From Neopestalotiopsis rosae (Eukaryota; Ascomycota; Sordariomycetes; Amphisphaeriales; Sporocadaceae): 64,000 bases of DNA. The stretch covers positions 310,001 through 374,000 of the forward strand of contig JALGAS010000009.1 of assembly GCA_023078685.1 (NCBI GenBank). Direction: 5' to 3'. The notes beneath the pieces were generated by a model that was not told the DNA's origin, did no database searches, and saw only the letters and a program-made list of their open reading frames with translations. A program made the position numbers and the translations under genes. Shown piece after piece: positions 43,944 to 56,409 of the stretch. The stretch's first letter is position 1; each line of letters starts with the position of its first letter.

Positions 43944-46900
43944 GATCGTGGCGTAACAATTGAGCTTTCAGGCCCTTGTTACTCAACCTTCATGAGGCCA
44001 ACTGCCTTCTCGACAACGAGGATACAGGCACAATGTGGTAATGTAGTCAGGAGCAAGACCATGGGGTTTCAAACATTCAACCCTTTTACGTGTGGTTATT
44101 CTCTTAAATTATCAGTGAATGCTCTCATCTAGCCAGACGGAAGGCACGATTCTTTCAACTTCAAGTAGTTAATCAAGTTTCCGGGAAGGAGCGAATGGCT
44201 TCGCCAGCGTTCCAATATTACAACCTTTGCTGCTCCTTCCTGATCAATCCCATATCGTGATTGGGGAGCCTAAGACCATCGCACGATTCACCTATTTCAG
44301 TATAATATTCATAGCTGTCACTTTGTGCCTCTGGTACGAGACCGTGCACGCATCATATTGAGAAGAAGACCCTTGATCGTTTTGAGCTTATAGTCATCAT
44401 GGTTTGTATTCCCCTTATTCCATCTTATGCTGCGTCTTCATTCGACTATATGATCATGATCGATCGTCCCTTTCAACACGCCGGATGTAGTACTATTTTG
44501 ACACTTTCCGAGCCCGCTTCGATCTGCTGAAGATAGAGGGAATGACTCTCTGCTCCTGGCATTCCGTGGTGATTGATCCTTGAGTATCACGTCATGTATC
44601 ATGTAACCGAAAGCACAACAAATATCAAGACAAAATACTGGGACCTAGGATAGTGACGCAATACTTGTCTATTCGCTGATTCGGAATATTGACGGCTGGG
44701 AATGAAGCGAAACATCCTCTCAAAGATTCCTGGTATGTCCACTATTTGGTCGTCGCAAGTAACCTGGACCAGGAACATCAAACATACTGGTTTCTTCGAA
44801 ATGCGATCAAGCCCAGCACCCCTACATCTGATACCTAATACGATACAGAACCTCGCTTTGCCAGCCAATGACGTGCCAATAGCGACACTAGCAACGTAAA
44901 ATTCTGAACATATTTCGACCAGTAAACAATTGACATTATGGATACTTAGCCGAAGGATTCGAAAATTGTCAGCCTCATCTCAGGCATCAAAGCAAACTAC
45001 GGGAGGGCTCCCGGCCGAAGACGAGATCCACCAAGGGAGCTGACTGTAACAAGCCATGGCAAATTTCTTCTTTTTCGGCCGCTTGGCCGCGTCTAAGCCA
45101 GCACCACATAATACGGATTTGGGGGGTACAAACTTAGAAACGCTTGGGCAGAGACGGCCCGGTTGGAAGAGGTGCCGGAGACATGGAACCCTTCTTCGGC
45201 AAACAGACACTACAGATCTCGATGAAGAAGGGTTTTCCGAATGGGGACCCTAAGAAAACACAAGCTGCAGCCCGACAAAAAGACATCGGAGGAAGAAAAA
45301 TTGCTGTCCGTCTTCGCTACCTACACTACTAGTTGCAACACCGGATCTCTTGCATTCAGATAGAGTGCTTCGGGATCATTGCGGTTACCTGGTGGATCGA
45401 AAATTGCAACAAGTGGATAGTATAAGACCACATTTTTGACAATACGCGGTTGCAACACGATGGCAGAAATTAATGCGGAAATCGGAGTTTCGGGTCTTAA
45501 GAGGCTTTGGGAGGCCACTGCATTTGGGTGGACAAGAGTTACTAAATTCAATCATCACGTCATGATCAGCCAAGGATTTTCACGTTTTACTGAAGCGCAG
45601 CGCCTCTTGTCTGTCAGCTTGCCAGCCACTGTTGCATCCTCCTGGCAGATCGTAATTGCGGCAACGGGCGGCGAAAAAGAAGAAACGGTTGTGGGGGAGG
45701 TGGTGTGGGGGCTTCTGACCGGCCCTGATTTGCCTTGTTCCCTCTTTTCTTCCCAGTGACGGCGCAACAGATGGAGCATTATTATAGCGGGACTTGCAGC
45801 TGGTAGAACATCGATTTCTGTTATGGGAGCCTGGCAAACATTATGAAAATCCCTGAGAAAACCTGCATCGATTTCCCCGGATTGTCGGCACCACAAGTCA
45901 GTGTGCCTGAAGATCAACTGCCTTTCTCATCTACCGCACCCGAAAGGGACTGCACTTTGCTTCGTGTTCGTGATACGAGACCCTCGGAGACGTGACACGC
46001 AAAAGTCGCGTTTCTAGGGTTTGTTTCTTTTTCTTGTTGTCTTTTTTCAGCTAATTACAGAAATTAAGGTAATGATATACATTTTGATGGCATTCACCTG
46101 GCACATAGTAAGCCGAGAGCCTTCCCACCGCAAAGGGAATATTCGATTACACTTCGTATGGTCCTTGACACGTGCTTTGCATGCGTCAAGTCATTAAACG
46201 CCTCTCAACACACACCTAGCTAGGCGCGACACGCCAATAACACATAGTAGCCAATGCACTATATTGGATTCACAATGGTCTCTCTTTTTTCTTTGCATCC
46301 GAGAGGCCGAGTATCCACAGGTGACCTTTGTGTGTATGCAAGTGAAAGGGACATCAATCACCTGATTGCGTGTCTTCTGCAAGCAATACTACTCGGGCTG
46401 TCGGATCTCGTTCACGGGCGCGATTGTCGGGTGAAATATTTACGAAATATAGAAAGTCGGAATAGTCGTACTATTTAGAATTAATGGAATGGGGCGACAC
46501 TTGCTGGGCCTCGTAAGGAAATATAGTGTACGATGCTCCAGTTCTCTCCATTTACCATGCAATGCAGCAGACTTGCAGCACCTGGCTTGCCTGAGAGGTG
46601 GTCTTGGTGGTATTTCGCACTGAGAAGGGGAGGTTTGCCAGTGGGCGGCCCAAGGCAATGGAATACGATGAGATCCACGGATCTGCACTCTCACCCCATG
46701 TCGATTTTTATTTTCTTCAGGTTTAGCGGTGAGCATCCGCAAGTAGGCAAGGCACCTACTGTAGTGCTGAGTCTTGTCTGGCTAATACGTCCGACGAGCA
46801 ACCGTAACAGTTGATGGACCCCTTTTTTCGCTCCTTGGTCCGACTCGATAAAAAAAAAGATTGGAACAAATACGATCGTGTACCGCGAAAATGAACCTGC

Positions 46901-48697
46901 AGCAGGATCGGGCGGGCCGTCGTATAGGCGTTCACCAACAAGTAATGACTGAGCCGATCATAAGATTCTGTCAATGGATGCAGAAAGTCGGCGTCTGCAG
47001 TGTTACCGGCAAGGGTAACCCCTTCAAGCCCGTTTTGCATTGCACTATCACCCTCACGAAATCCAACACATGAACTGGAGCTGCTGGCTGCTGGTTGCCA
47101 TGCACTGGGCTGCTGGGCAGCTCATGCACAAATTTTATTCCGCGGAAGTCGCCGCTAGATCTCTGGACTATTCTGTAGACAACCGGTCCGTCCCAAGGTG
47201 CTAGGCGACTAGGAACCCTTTATACAGGGTGCCCCTGTAAAGAGATGGCACCATCAGGCCCTGCTTGGCCCTCGTTTAGTCTGGGAGGCGGTGCAGCAAG
47301 CAGGTCAAGCAGGTACTTGGTGCGAGAGACCAATACGCACCCATTTGGCAGTGCAGTCTGGAAGGGCGCCTTGTACCCCCTTCAGTCCATCCGAACTACG
47401 AGTCCCTGGTGCGGTTCATGTTGAGTTCATGCCACCCCGAGTCTCCTCCCGACGGTGTACATAGTACCAGAGCACGCGATCAACAACAGGTCTCCAACAA
47501 GAGACAAGAGAAGAGAGGATTCGAGATAAACACATGTCTGATGGACACGGACAAGCAGAGAGCCAGAAGGAGAAACAAAGTAGGTTCGAGCTTACTTTGT
47601 TTGACATAACGGCCAAAGGCTGGGACAAGAAGTTGCAACCACAAAGACTCGACCAAACTTGCACGTTTCCATGGCATCATTTCTTAGCTTCTTCAGATGC
47701 GTAGAAAGTTGCTTGAAACGACCTCGGGGAGCCACAACTGGGGCCGCTTGTTTTTGTTTCCCGCGCAACTTACGAACTCTCGAGTCTTCTAGCTCCGGCG
47801 CCATTTCCTTGCCATTTCCTGTGGCATCTTGCTAAGAATACAGAGAGTATCCACGGGGTTACGATCTTTGCTGGCTACTACATACAGCAGACAGTACGTA
47901 TTCTGTACATTGAATGGGCCGTCGAGTTTCCAGTGTTTCCACTGTTCAATTCCCCCGAAAATCAATGGTCCCCAGTGTGCACTCAGCCTTGTTGATTGCG
48001 GATGTACCTTGTCCACTGATGGGTCCCGGCTCATGCTGCACCGCTCAACCGCTACTACATACACCACTTGCACCACCACCACAGCTGGGCAAGTGGCCTT
48101 GATGAACCTGACGACCGGACCGTGCGTGAGCGAGCCTGCGTACGGGCCTGCATAAGCCCCAGCCCAATTCATATATGGTCGTGAGCTACGCTACTACGGA
48201 TACTTCTAGCTTTGTATTTCTTCCTACTTCTCCCCGACATTTGATCGACTCGTCTCGTCTCTATTCCGGCATTTCTGTTCTCTCGTTTTCCAGATTCGCC
48301 TACTGGCCCAAACATTTCGTCGTTCCACCACCCTCGAACATCACTATAACTTGTCCATCGTCTCGCATACGTATATACTTATAAGACAAGACACCCACGA
48401 CAATCCTCACTACAGTCTGGCCCATCGTCTCGCTTTGACCAACGACGAAAGAAGCAGCAACCCCCGATAATCGCAATACCAGACCACTTTACTCTGTGCC
48501 ATTCTTTGTCACACAAATCAGGGCTTGTGTTCCTGACTCGAACCCTTTGGAAACTTTTTCTTCGTTCGAGCATGAACACCGTCTCCTGCCACGGCTTGAG
48601 TAGGCTCGATTTCTGGCTGCAACAACCCTGAATAGGAAAACGATTATAGTCACCACACACAACCTCGCAACATAATAGACCCAGAACACTTTACACA
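43944..48697. other. 4.75-kb gene-free region upstream of G1 cyclin
   Basis: I find no coding frame with splice support, no tRNA and no transposon remnant. The last 520 bp before the cyclin ATG are pyrimidine-rich (for example 48210-48330) and look like a long transcribed leader. The region is much longer than other gaps here, as often found upstream of tightly regulated genes. Frames such as 45436-45759 are left uncalled. Confidence 0.4.
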
Positions 48698-49701
48698 ATG
48701 GGCCACAACAAGAGCTTCTCCGTCAACGACGGCTTCGAGTTTGACGAGGCATGCTTCAGAAAGTTCTACAAACCGCTTTCTAACTTGCCCACCCCTCCGC
48801 CGTCTTCCCGGAATTCATCAGCCACTCAGAGTCCCCGCATTCCGGCTGGGGATGCGGAGGGTCGCAATGAGGAGTTTCTAGGTAAATATTATCTTGCTGC
48901 TTTTTTTGGGAACTCTAGCAGGAACAGTCGAGCTAATTAATGTCGCGTTTCGCAGCCTCAGCTATACATCTTACCCGGATGCTACCCTCGGGGCTTTCAT
49001 GGGAGATGCCTTCTGTGGCCGTGGTACAGACCATGCTCGACCGGGCTAACCTCTCCATGGACACTATCGCCCTCGCAGTCTGCATTCTGGATGCTCTACC
49101 CACCAGGTTCCGTAACAGCTGGCGGATGATTTACCCTCGATCGCGGCAGACCCCTGCGGCATCCAAGCGCCACACCTTGCCCTCGGGCCCTATTCAACCG
49201 CCAAGCGATGCCGTGTATTCCGAGGTGGTTATTCTCTGCGCCCTGATGATTGCATCCAAATTTCTCGAGGACGTCCACGACCCAACGCAGTATTTTTGCA
49301 CGGAATGGGGTCGGGGCATCTGGTCCTGCGAGCAAGTCAATGCTACGGAGCGATGTGTGATGGAGGCCCTGGAGTACCGCATCATGCCATTAACAGACGA
49401 AGAGTATATCAAGGAGGCACGCCACGATATCGAAGCCACTCGACGAGAGCTACAGGACGAGACCAGCGAAGCGGCATTCGAGGCGAGGGAGGCCGCATTC
49501 GACACGAGGCTCATGAGTTCCGGGCAAGCCGTGCTTGGTCTGGGTCTTCAGCTGACTCCTGCCGTCACTCCGAACTCAGAATTGCCCATGGGGCACGGCC
49601 AAAACGGTGGCCTTGCCGATGAGACAAAGCACGCATTTCGCAGCTCGCAGACGCTCCCCGTGGACTACCTGCATATGCCTATGCAGTCGAGGGCGTCATA
49701 A
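48698..49701 (+). CDS. Pho85-type (PCL1/2-like) G1 cyclin
   Basis: Exons 48698-48881 and 48956-49701 give 309 residues. This is a cyclin of the Pcl1/Pcl2 class that would activate a Pho85-like CDK at G1 or in morphogenesis. The Ser/Pro-rich N-terminus (LPTPPPSSRNS, a CDK-site-like patch) is followed by the cyclin box at about residues 65-170. Visible helices include VVQTMLDRANLSMDTIALAVCILDAL and VVILCALMIASKFLEDV, the latter the conserved helix, then ATERCVMEALEYRIMPL. The tail is Thr/Ser-rich with TPAVTPNSELP. Which Pcl member it is cannot be fixed by eye. Confidence 0.85.
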
Positions 49702-52700
49702 TCTGCCGTCACGGGTCACATTATCTATCACGTCTTTTCTGCATAGCGAATGGGCTGCATTTTCTTTGATTCATTGCTTCCCGCTGCTCTCCATTTTTAC
49801 GGTTGGACAAATTATCTGTCTGCCGCGACCACCAGGGACAGAGTGCGTCTACACATTTTTTTGTCTGGGCGTTTACTTCTTGCGGGCCGAAAGGGAAAAA
49901 AACATGGTGTATCGGAGTTTATTAGTCGCCACCTTTTTCAAGGACTGGCTGACAGGAGTATTGGCTTTTTTCTGCATTTTCCCTCTTGTCTGCGTCTGCG
50001 TATACCCATTAGTGCTAGTACTGCTACATTTAGTAATATCGAGTCAGAACACTTCCAGCATTCTGGATGTGCTACTACAACAAGCTTCAGAGATTTCCAA
50101 CGTTCGACTTGTTGCCTCTTAGCAAAAAGTCAATTCCCTTTTCGTGCCTGTGAAAGCACCTTGAAACGTGGAGCCAGCGCCTCTGTGGAAAACCCGGGCT
50201 ACCTATACAATACCCCTGAACTGCCGTGCCGTCACAGCCTGAAGTTGCGAGGCCCGGATGTACTGTTGATGTCACCCTGCTTTGTTCGATCGGGTCGAGG
50301 CTCTGTTAGCGGCATGCACATGCAGGTAAGTGGTCTCTGTTTTGGCTGCAAGTCAATTTCAATATGGTTTATTATTATTCCCATTAATTCAATTCGATAG
50401 CAGCTTTTCCCTCCTTTCCACCACACATGTGAAGCCGCGTAAGCTTTCAAGCTATTCAACCCCTGGCATCTCAATTGGTACCTGTGTCCATGATAGCCGG
50501 CTAGGGTTTATCCAGTGGGAAATATGCTTTTAGCCCCCATCCACAAAATGTGCCCCTGTGATCCTATGATCTGTCTGATAGAGCTTGAAATGGGCGATTG
50601 GTATAGATAATGTCTTGGGAGTCTGAAGTGTCACCATCTGGTTGTACGAGAACAACTGAGATGTAGTCTCTATAAGCATTAAGGAAAATCATGATTTTTT
50701 CTTAGCAATATCGTCATAAGCTGGGTATTTTGGGCAGGTATGTCTGGTGAAACCCCTGCCCCCTACCCAGTAATTACAAGCGGCGGAAGGGCTTGGCGAG
50801 TATCTTCTTGAACCGTTGGAGATATAACTCATGTATACATCACTATAGTTGCACTTGACGAGTGCCGTACGTATCTTGCAAACTTGTTTTTTCTCGGGGC
50901 TTACATTTTTTGAGGGACTTTCTGTATTAAGGTTTCCCAGAGAAAACAGCTGACAACTCTGCTGCATTTCAAATGGCGGTACGTACACACTACACGGGCG
51001 AGACAGTGTATGCGAGTCCGCTGGCAATAACCGGCTGGCAATAAAACCGTTGGGACAACACCATCTTTGTCATTGGGAGGATTTTATCCTCTGGACTAAT
51101 GGTAATAATGAACGAATCGTCCCTCCGCTTTTCCCGAGGTCGACTTCTATAAAAATAACATTTGATCTTCACAAGATCTGCCCTGGCCTTTGTGAACAGA
51201 GTACACGCTTGTGATAGTGATCACCACGTCGGTTGCTGCAATGCAGTTTGCTCCATGCCCTGACACTAGATCGGATCTACTTTGCACTTGAGGCTGAAGC
51301 TGAGTAAAAGAAGACGATTATAGTCGCAAAGTAGTGCCTGCATCTCGGAACCAGCCAAGACTTGACCTTCTCTCGGGGGCCTCGATCACCAGCCATTCCG
51401 TCTTTTCAGAGCTGAGGCTCACAAGCTAGAGGAGCACCAACCAAGTAGTACTGAGGGTAGCGTATCAAGAAACGAAGCGGTTCTCCCTTTTGCAACGTAG
51501 ACAGTATTCCGTTATTATACTCTTGCCCGGGCGCACACATACAACAGCAGCAGCTACAACAATGAATCGCAAAGACCACCCACGGTGGCTTGAGTGGCTG
51601 TTTGGGGCTTCTCGGCCACTTACAGAAAGCCGTGGCGCTTCGCTAGCCTTCTCTCTCAGCCGCTCGCTTTGTCTGGCACCAAGTCGCACGACTACTTTGT
51701 TACGAGATGAAGTCCTCAACCCTCCCGAGAGGCGTTGCGCATCTCGGCATTTCCCAATTCTAATCTCGCAATGCTCCGTGAATTGAGACTACCCAGTAGT
51801 CACGGTAGCTGACTGGCACCCATCCCATGGCACCTTTACTACTGTGGTATGTACCAAGTAGTGAGTGTACTACGTATGGTAGTGTAGAAGTTTTTTTGTG
51901 TCGCCGAGCCCACCCCGCCCAAAACCAGGGCGCCCATCGCGGAGAGAGCTTCAGGTTGGCGAGGGAATGGGAATGGGCTCCGCAGTTTCTTTTTCACTTT
52001 GGATCTTTTGTTTGTTCTGATTGATTCTTGGTGGAGAATATGGGAGGGAAATCTCGTCCCTTTTCCCGAATTCCATTAAACCCACGCGTAAAACAGTTTT
52101 TCTCGCTTAAAACACGCGTATACCGACGAAAGTGTTTACGTCATGCTTTCGGTGTTTGCGGTGGAACGAGGTTATACCTTCAATTTCCAAAAGAGCGAAA
52201 GACACTTCTTCTTTTTTTTTGCGGCACATACTCTGTACACTTCACCGCCCCCTCTCTTCCACATTTGTTATCATTGGAGGAATGGGACATACGTGTACTA
52301 TTAGCGTTTTTGATCAAGATCTAATCATTCGAATTCGGAAGTGCTCAAATTCGCCTGTGCGCAGGTACCTTTACTCCTGAGGACCACGCCGACGCCTCCG
52401 AGCTTCTTTGACAGTTCATTGTCCTATTCATGCTAAAATTGAGCCCTGACCCCTGAGACTATTGGGGGAAAGACCTCAATGGTGCGAGCAGCGGGAGATC
52501 AAACTTTGAAGCTGCCAACTCTTGGAAATGTGACACTCTGGATTATGAAGTGAAAGTCATGCCGGGTTATACAGGAGAACCATTCGTCTGTGATACACTG
52601 ACTTGGGGGAGAGACATTGAGAGACGGCTGGAGCTTACAAAGGTAGCACCTGGTGAGGGCATGACATGTCATTCTACTTCCAATATGTCCCAGTGCAAGT

Positions 52701-53033
52701 GATTAGAACAACAGGATGCTCATAAAATATGAGCAACTGTTTTCCTTTCCCTTCCTACTCATTGTCGGATGCAGGGCCGTTGAGAGACTTGAGAGTATCT
52801 ATCATGTGCCAAGTTCGCGACTTGTGGCTTATCGAGATAAGCCTATTTGAGATTAGTGAGGGGCCGCTGCCAGAAATTTTGGGCGGGCAGTTTGTGTCAT
52901 TGGCACCCAGCTGCATATCAGGTGGAAAGCAGCTTCATCCAAATCTGCGATAGAGAAATATTTCGACTTTTTAGGACAGAAAAATAACAATCGAAAAAAA
53001 GGAACAAAAAAAGTCCAAACATTATTACAACAA
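49702..53033. other. 3.3-kb intergenic, cyclin to BCP1
   Basis: 3' region of the cyclin and the BCP1 promoter. Many short frames but none with motifs or consistent introns. No repeats or RNA genes recognised. Confidence 0.4.
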
Positions 53034-53960
53034 ATGGCCAAAAAGAGAGCGAGAGAAGCCGACGGTGCGGCGCCCGACCCGGACAGAATGCAAGAAGACG
53101 AGAGCTCAGACGACGACGTAAGTGATCAAGTAATGATTGAAGTAGAAAGAGAGACTGGGACCCGCCTTCTAACATGCATTGCGCAGGATTTTGACATTGT
53201 CAACGTCGATTTTGAGTGGTTCAACTTTACAGAGATTGATTTCCATGGCGTGAAATCCCTCTTGAGACAACTGTTAGATGTCGACTCGCAACTGTTTGAC
53301 GTCTCGGGGCTGGCCGATCTCATCATAAACCAGTCCACCATTGGCTCGACAGTCAAGGTGGATGGCAAGGAGACGGACCCATACGCCATGCTCACGGCGC
53401 TCAACCTGCACGAGCACCGCGAGAAGAAGCCCGTCGCAGATCTGATCCAGTACATTGGCGAGAAGGCCAAGACCATTGAGTCCCTGGCACCGCTGCCGGA
53501 GCTCCTGGCGTCGGGCAAGCACGTCGGCCTGGTGCTGTCGGAGCGCCTGATCAACATGCCCTCGGAGATCTCGCCGCCCATGTACAACCTGCTGACGGAG
53601 GAGATCGAGGCGGCCGTGGAGGACAAGGAGCCCTACGAGTTCTCGCACTACCTGATCCTGTCCAAGGTGTACCACGAGGTCGAGTCGACGCTCGACATCA
53701 TCGACGAGCGCAAGAAGAAGAAGGGCAAGGTCGCCGAGCCCGCCGTCTTCTACTTCCACCCCGAGGACGAGGTCCTGGCCAAGCACGCCGCGGCCGCCGG
53801 CAGCTACGAGTTCACCAAGCACAGCGAGGCCGTCGCCGACAGCAAGCGCGCCTTCCAGGAGATGGGCATCCAGCCCAAGGGTTTCCTCATGCTCATCGAG
53901 GCGCCAAAGTTTGCCGGTGCGGTCAAGGCTATCAACGACTATCTGAGCCCTCCGTCATGA
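53034..53960 (+). CDS. BCP1: BCP1 / BCCIP-family nuclear export and ribosome factor
   Basis: Exons 53034-53117 and 53187-53960 (phase-0 intron of 69 nt, also open in frame) give 285 residues, matching yeast Bcp1 (283). Bcp1 is a nuclear protein needed for export of the Mss4 kinase and is a chaperone of ribosomal protein Rpl23. The acidic N-terminus [11 protein letters not shown]...DESSDDD leads straight to the conserved [14 protein letters not shown] block. Further conserved parts are [35 protein letters not shown], and the end [13 protein letters not shown]. The intron is supported by strong GTAAGT and CTAAC branch sites. Confidence 0.94.
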   Translation: MAKKRAREADGAAPDPDRMQEDESSDDDVSDQVMIEVERETGTRLLTCIAQDFDIVNVDFEWFNFTEIDFHGVKSLLRQLLDVDSQLFDVSGLADLIINQSTIGSTVKVDGKETDPYAMLTALNLHEHREKKPVADLIQYIGEKAKTIESLAPLPELLASGKHVGLVLSERLINMPSEISPPMYNLLTEEIEAAVEDKEPYEFSHYLILSKVYHEVESTLDIIDERKKKKGKVAEPAVFYFHPEDEVLAKHAAAAGSYEFTKHSEAVADSKRAFQEMGIQPKGFLMLIEAPKFAGAVKAINDYLSPPS

Positions 53961-54276
53961 AGGGAAGGAATGAAAATAGAGCCATAATCTCATGAGGATG
54001 GCAACGACGAAAATAGAAATGATTAAAATATACCCGTTCAATATTTGACTTAAGTGAGAAGTAGACGTCTACTGCGACTCGACATGCCTCGCTTCCTATG
54101 CACTTTACCAAGCTGGGTGACCGATGTCTTTAATAGTGATGGGTTCAAAAAATTTATTCTTCTTTTGAATTCTAGGCATCTGTTCTATACTTCTCGCAGG
54201 ACGCTCGTATAGTTTTTCAGACAGCCAAAGACACAATATCAACGCTCTGAGCTCGTATGAATGCCTCTCATTGAGC
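53961..54276. other. Convergent 3' region BCP1 / ARO7
   Basis: AT-rich 3' ends only. Confidence 0.4.
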
Positions 54277-55138
54277 TTAATCCTCGAGGCGCGTCAAGAG
54301 GTAATCCACTTCCACATCCTTGGTGAGCGGAATGACAAACTGCTCATACATTTCCACCACCTTGTCGACATTGATCCTCGACTCCTTGTCCTCGGACGCG
54401 GGATCTTTGCCGTAGGTGCTGGCCTTGAGGGCCAGCCTCTTAAGCACCTGCCTCTCCACCTCGGGCTTGGTAATGGCATCACCAATGCCCTGTCCGTCTC
54501 TGGCCTGGATGAGCTTGGTGAAGCGCTCCCTCTCGGAGCGGAACTTGCTCTCGGCGACGAACTTGCCAAAGTGGATGCGGCGGGAGATGGCCTGCAGGCA
54601 GGCAATGTCGCAGGTGGCCGTGGAGCCGTAGTTCTCGTTGCTCTCGCCGCGGTCCTGGCGGCCAAAGTCGGGGCAGATCTGGGGCAGGAACACGTCCGTG
54701 TAGTAGGCCTTGATCTGCCCGTTGACGTTAACCTGGTTCCGGTGCAGCACGTCCGGGTAGTCGACGGCCTGCAGCACGGGCTCGACGGCCTTGGTGTCGG
54801 GGAAGAAGGGGTGCTCGTCCGGCGACTGGAAGCGCCGGATTCGGGCCTGCAGCCTCTCCTGCTCCCGCAGGTACCAGTCCATGAAGCTCAGGCTGGCATC
54901 GGGGATGCCCTCGAGCGCGCCCGGCGTGTAGATGGCCTTGTTGTAGGGGAAATAGGCACGCTCGATCAGGTGGAAGATGATGGTATCTTCCAGGCGGCTG
55001 CGGAAGCACGTGATTAGCGATACAAAAAAAATATCAAGCTTCTCTATAGAATATATCTTGAAAGACTAACATGAGGGTCGCTCTAATGTTGGCTAGATCT
55101 AGCGCCTTAGCTGCCGACTCGTCGATGGCGGTATCCAT
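54277..55138 (-). CDS. ARO7: Chorismate mutase
   Basis: Exons in transcript order, 55138-55071 and 54997-54277, give 262 residues (yeast Aro7 is 256). It converts chorismate to prephenate, the branch point to phenylalanine and tyrosine, in the cytosol. The junction restores [24 protein letters not shown], the allosteric N-terminal part with the catalytic Arg. Later motifs include [37 protein letters not shown] and the C-terminal [11 protein letters not shown], the usual end of fungal AroQ mutases. Antisense frames over it are GC shadows. Confidence 0.95.
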
Positions 55139-56409
55139 GTTGATCGATATTCTAGGCTGGGCAATAATGGGTAAAGGAAAAATACGACTGGGAGCCCTTG
55201 AATTTTCTTTGCCGTTGTTGCAGGTTTTTTGATACTTGAGCCGTGCCTCGAGCCGAGTCTTTTCAGTCGTCTCGTCGCCTTACTAGCCAGAGAAATAATG
55301 TGAGAGATCAGTCGTCTCACGCCGATGGTCGGGTCAGCTCTAGTGAGTGCCCAGTTGTGGCACCATACTACTAAGGGGAAAACGGACTGGAGAGAGAAGG
55401 CAGCGGCCCGCGACCTTCGGCGGAAGTGTTCCTGTGTATTGAATGGGACAGGTCTTGGTGCTGTGACATGGGTCTGGTGGTAGTTCCCTACCTGAAATAA
55501 AGCCGTCGTTGCCCATACTCGAGATGGCAACCAACACACTGTTTGCATGAATCTATAGACTTGTATATCATTCTTACCACGGTACCTATTAAAACATATG
55601 ATCGACTATACTCTTACTGGTCTATGTCAGATTTATTTTCCCGAGAGGCGCAAACCATTATCGGCCCCCCTGTGCGTGCCGTTTATTAGCCATGGCTTTG
55701 AATATTATAGCGGTCTGATCCCTGCTAAACATTGTGCTGTGGTAACTGGGTAGCAGCGAGCCTGGAGCCGTGCAAGCTGAATGGCAGTCTCTCTTTGCCT
55801 TTTTTTTTTTTTTTTTTTTCAAAGTTGGTTGATTTACCCCCTCTATTCTAGAAGGGCCACAGGGAGGGGCCCCGGGATTTAAGAGAAGCGAAAACAAGAG
55901 GCTTGCTCGGCTTGCAGCAACAGCGCCCTTGTCCGGTTGGTTGATTGGGTGTGTCGCGTGGCTCGTGCCAGCTCCAAAGCTCCCTGGCTCCCACACAACT
56001 CGCCCAGCACCGCACTGGACCCAGCCTATCAGCTCCATATCCAACCAATTGACTGACTTCATTGCTTTGCATTGACCTGCTTGCTCCAGTCCTATCAAAG
56101 CTCCCGCAAGTCTTTTTCGCATGACGATCATTTGTCTCGCCTGCTGTCTTGCAATGTTATCGTTGTGATATTCCCGAAAGAGAGCTACATACCATCTTAT
56201 CCATCCTACCCTTCAAGACAGAGTAAGACTCGTCCGTCGCGTCTGCCACCTATCCCAGAACACACAATACCGCCATTGTTTTGTCTCTTCCCTGTCTCCC
56301 TCACACCTTGCTGCCAACGCATAACCTCGCCAACTTTACTCCGTATTGTCACAGGCTTTAGTCTCGGAACCCACCCAGCGACCCACCCAGAGAGCGCGCT
56401 GTCTGTCGT
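55139..56409. promoter_or_regulatory. Divergent promoter region ARO7 / MDV1
   Basis: 1.27 kb between divergent starts. It contains a 20-nt T run (55800-55819), which could exclude nucleosomes, and a pyrimidine-rich MDV1 leader (56150-56300). No coding frame supported. Confidence 0.45.

Noticed and set aside
45436..45759. 107-codon plus-strand frame in the 4.75-kb gap
   Set aside because: Isolated and without introns or motifs.
54271..55017. 248-codon plus-strand frame over ARO7
   Set aside because: Antisense shadow; low-complexity Leu/Val/Gly product.
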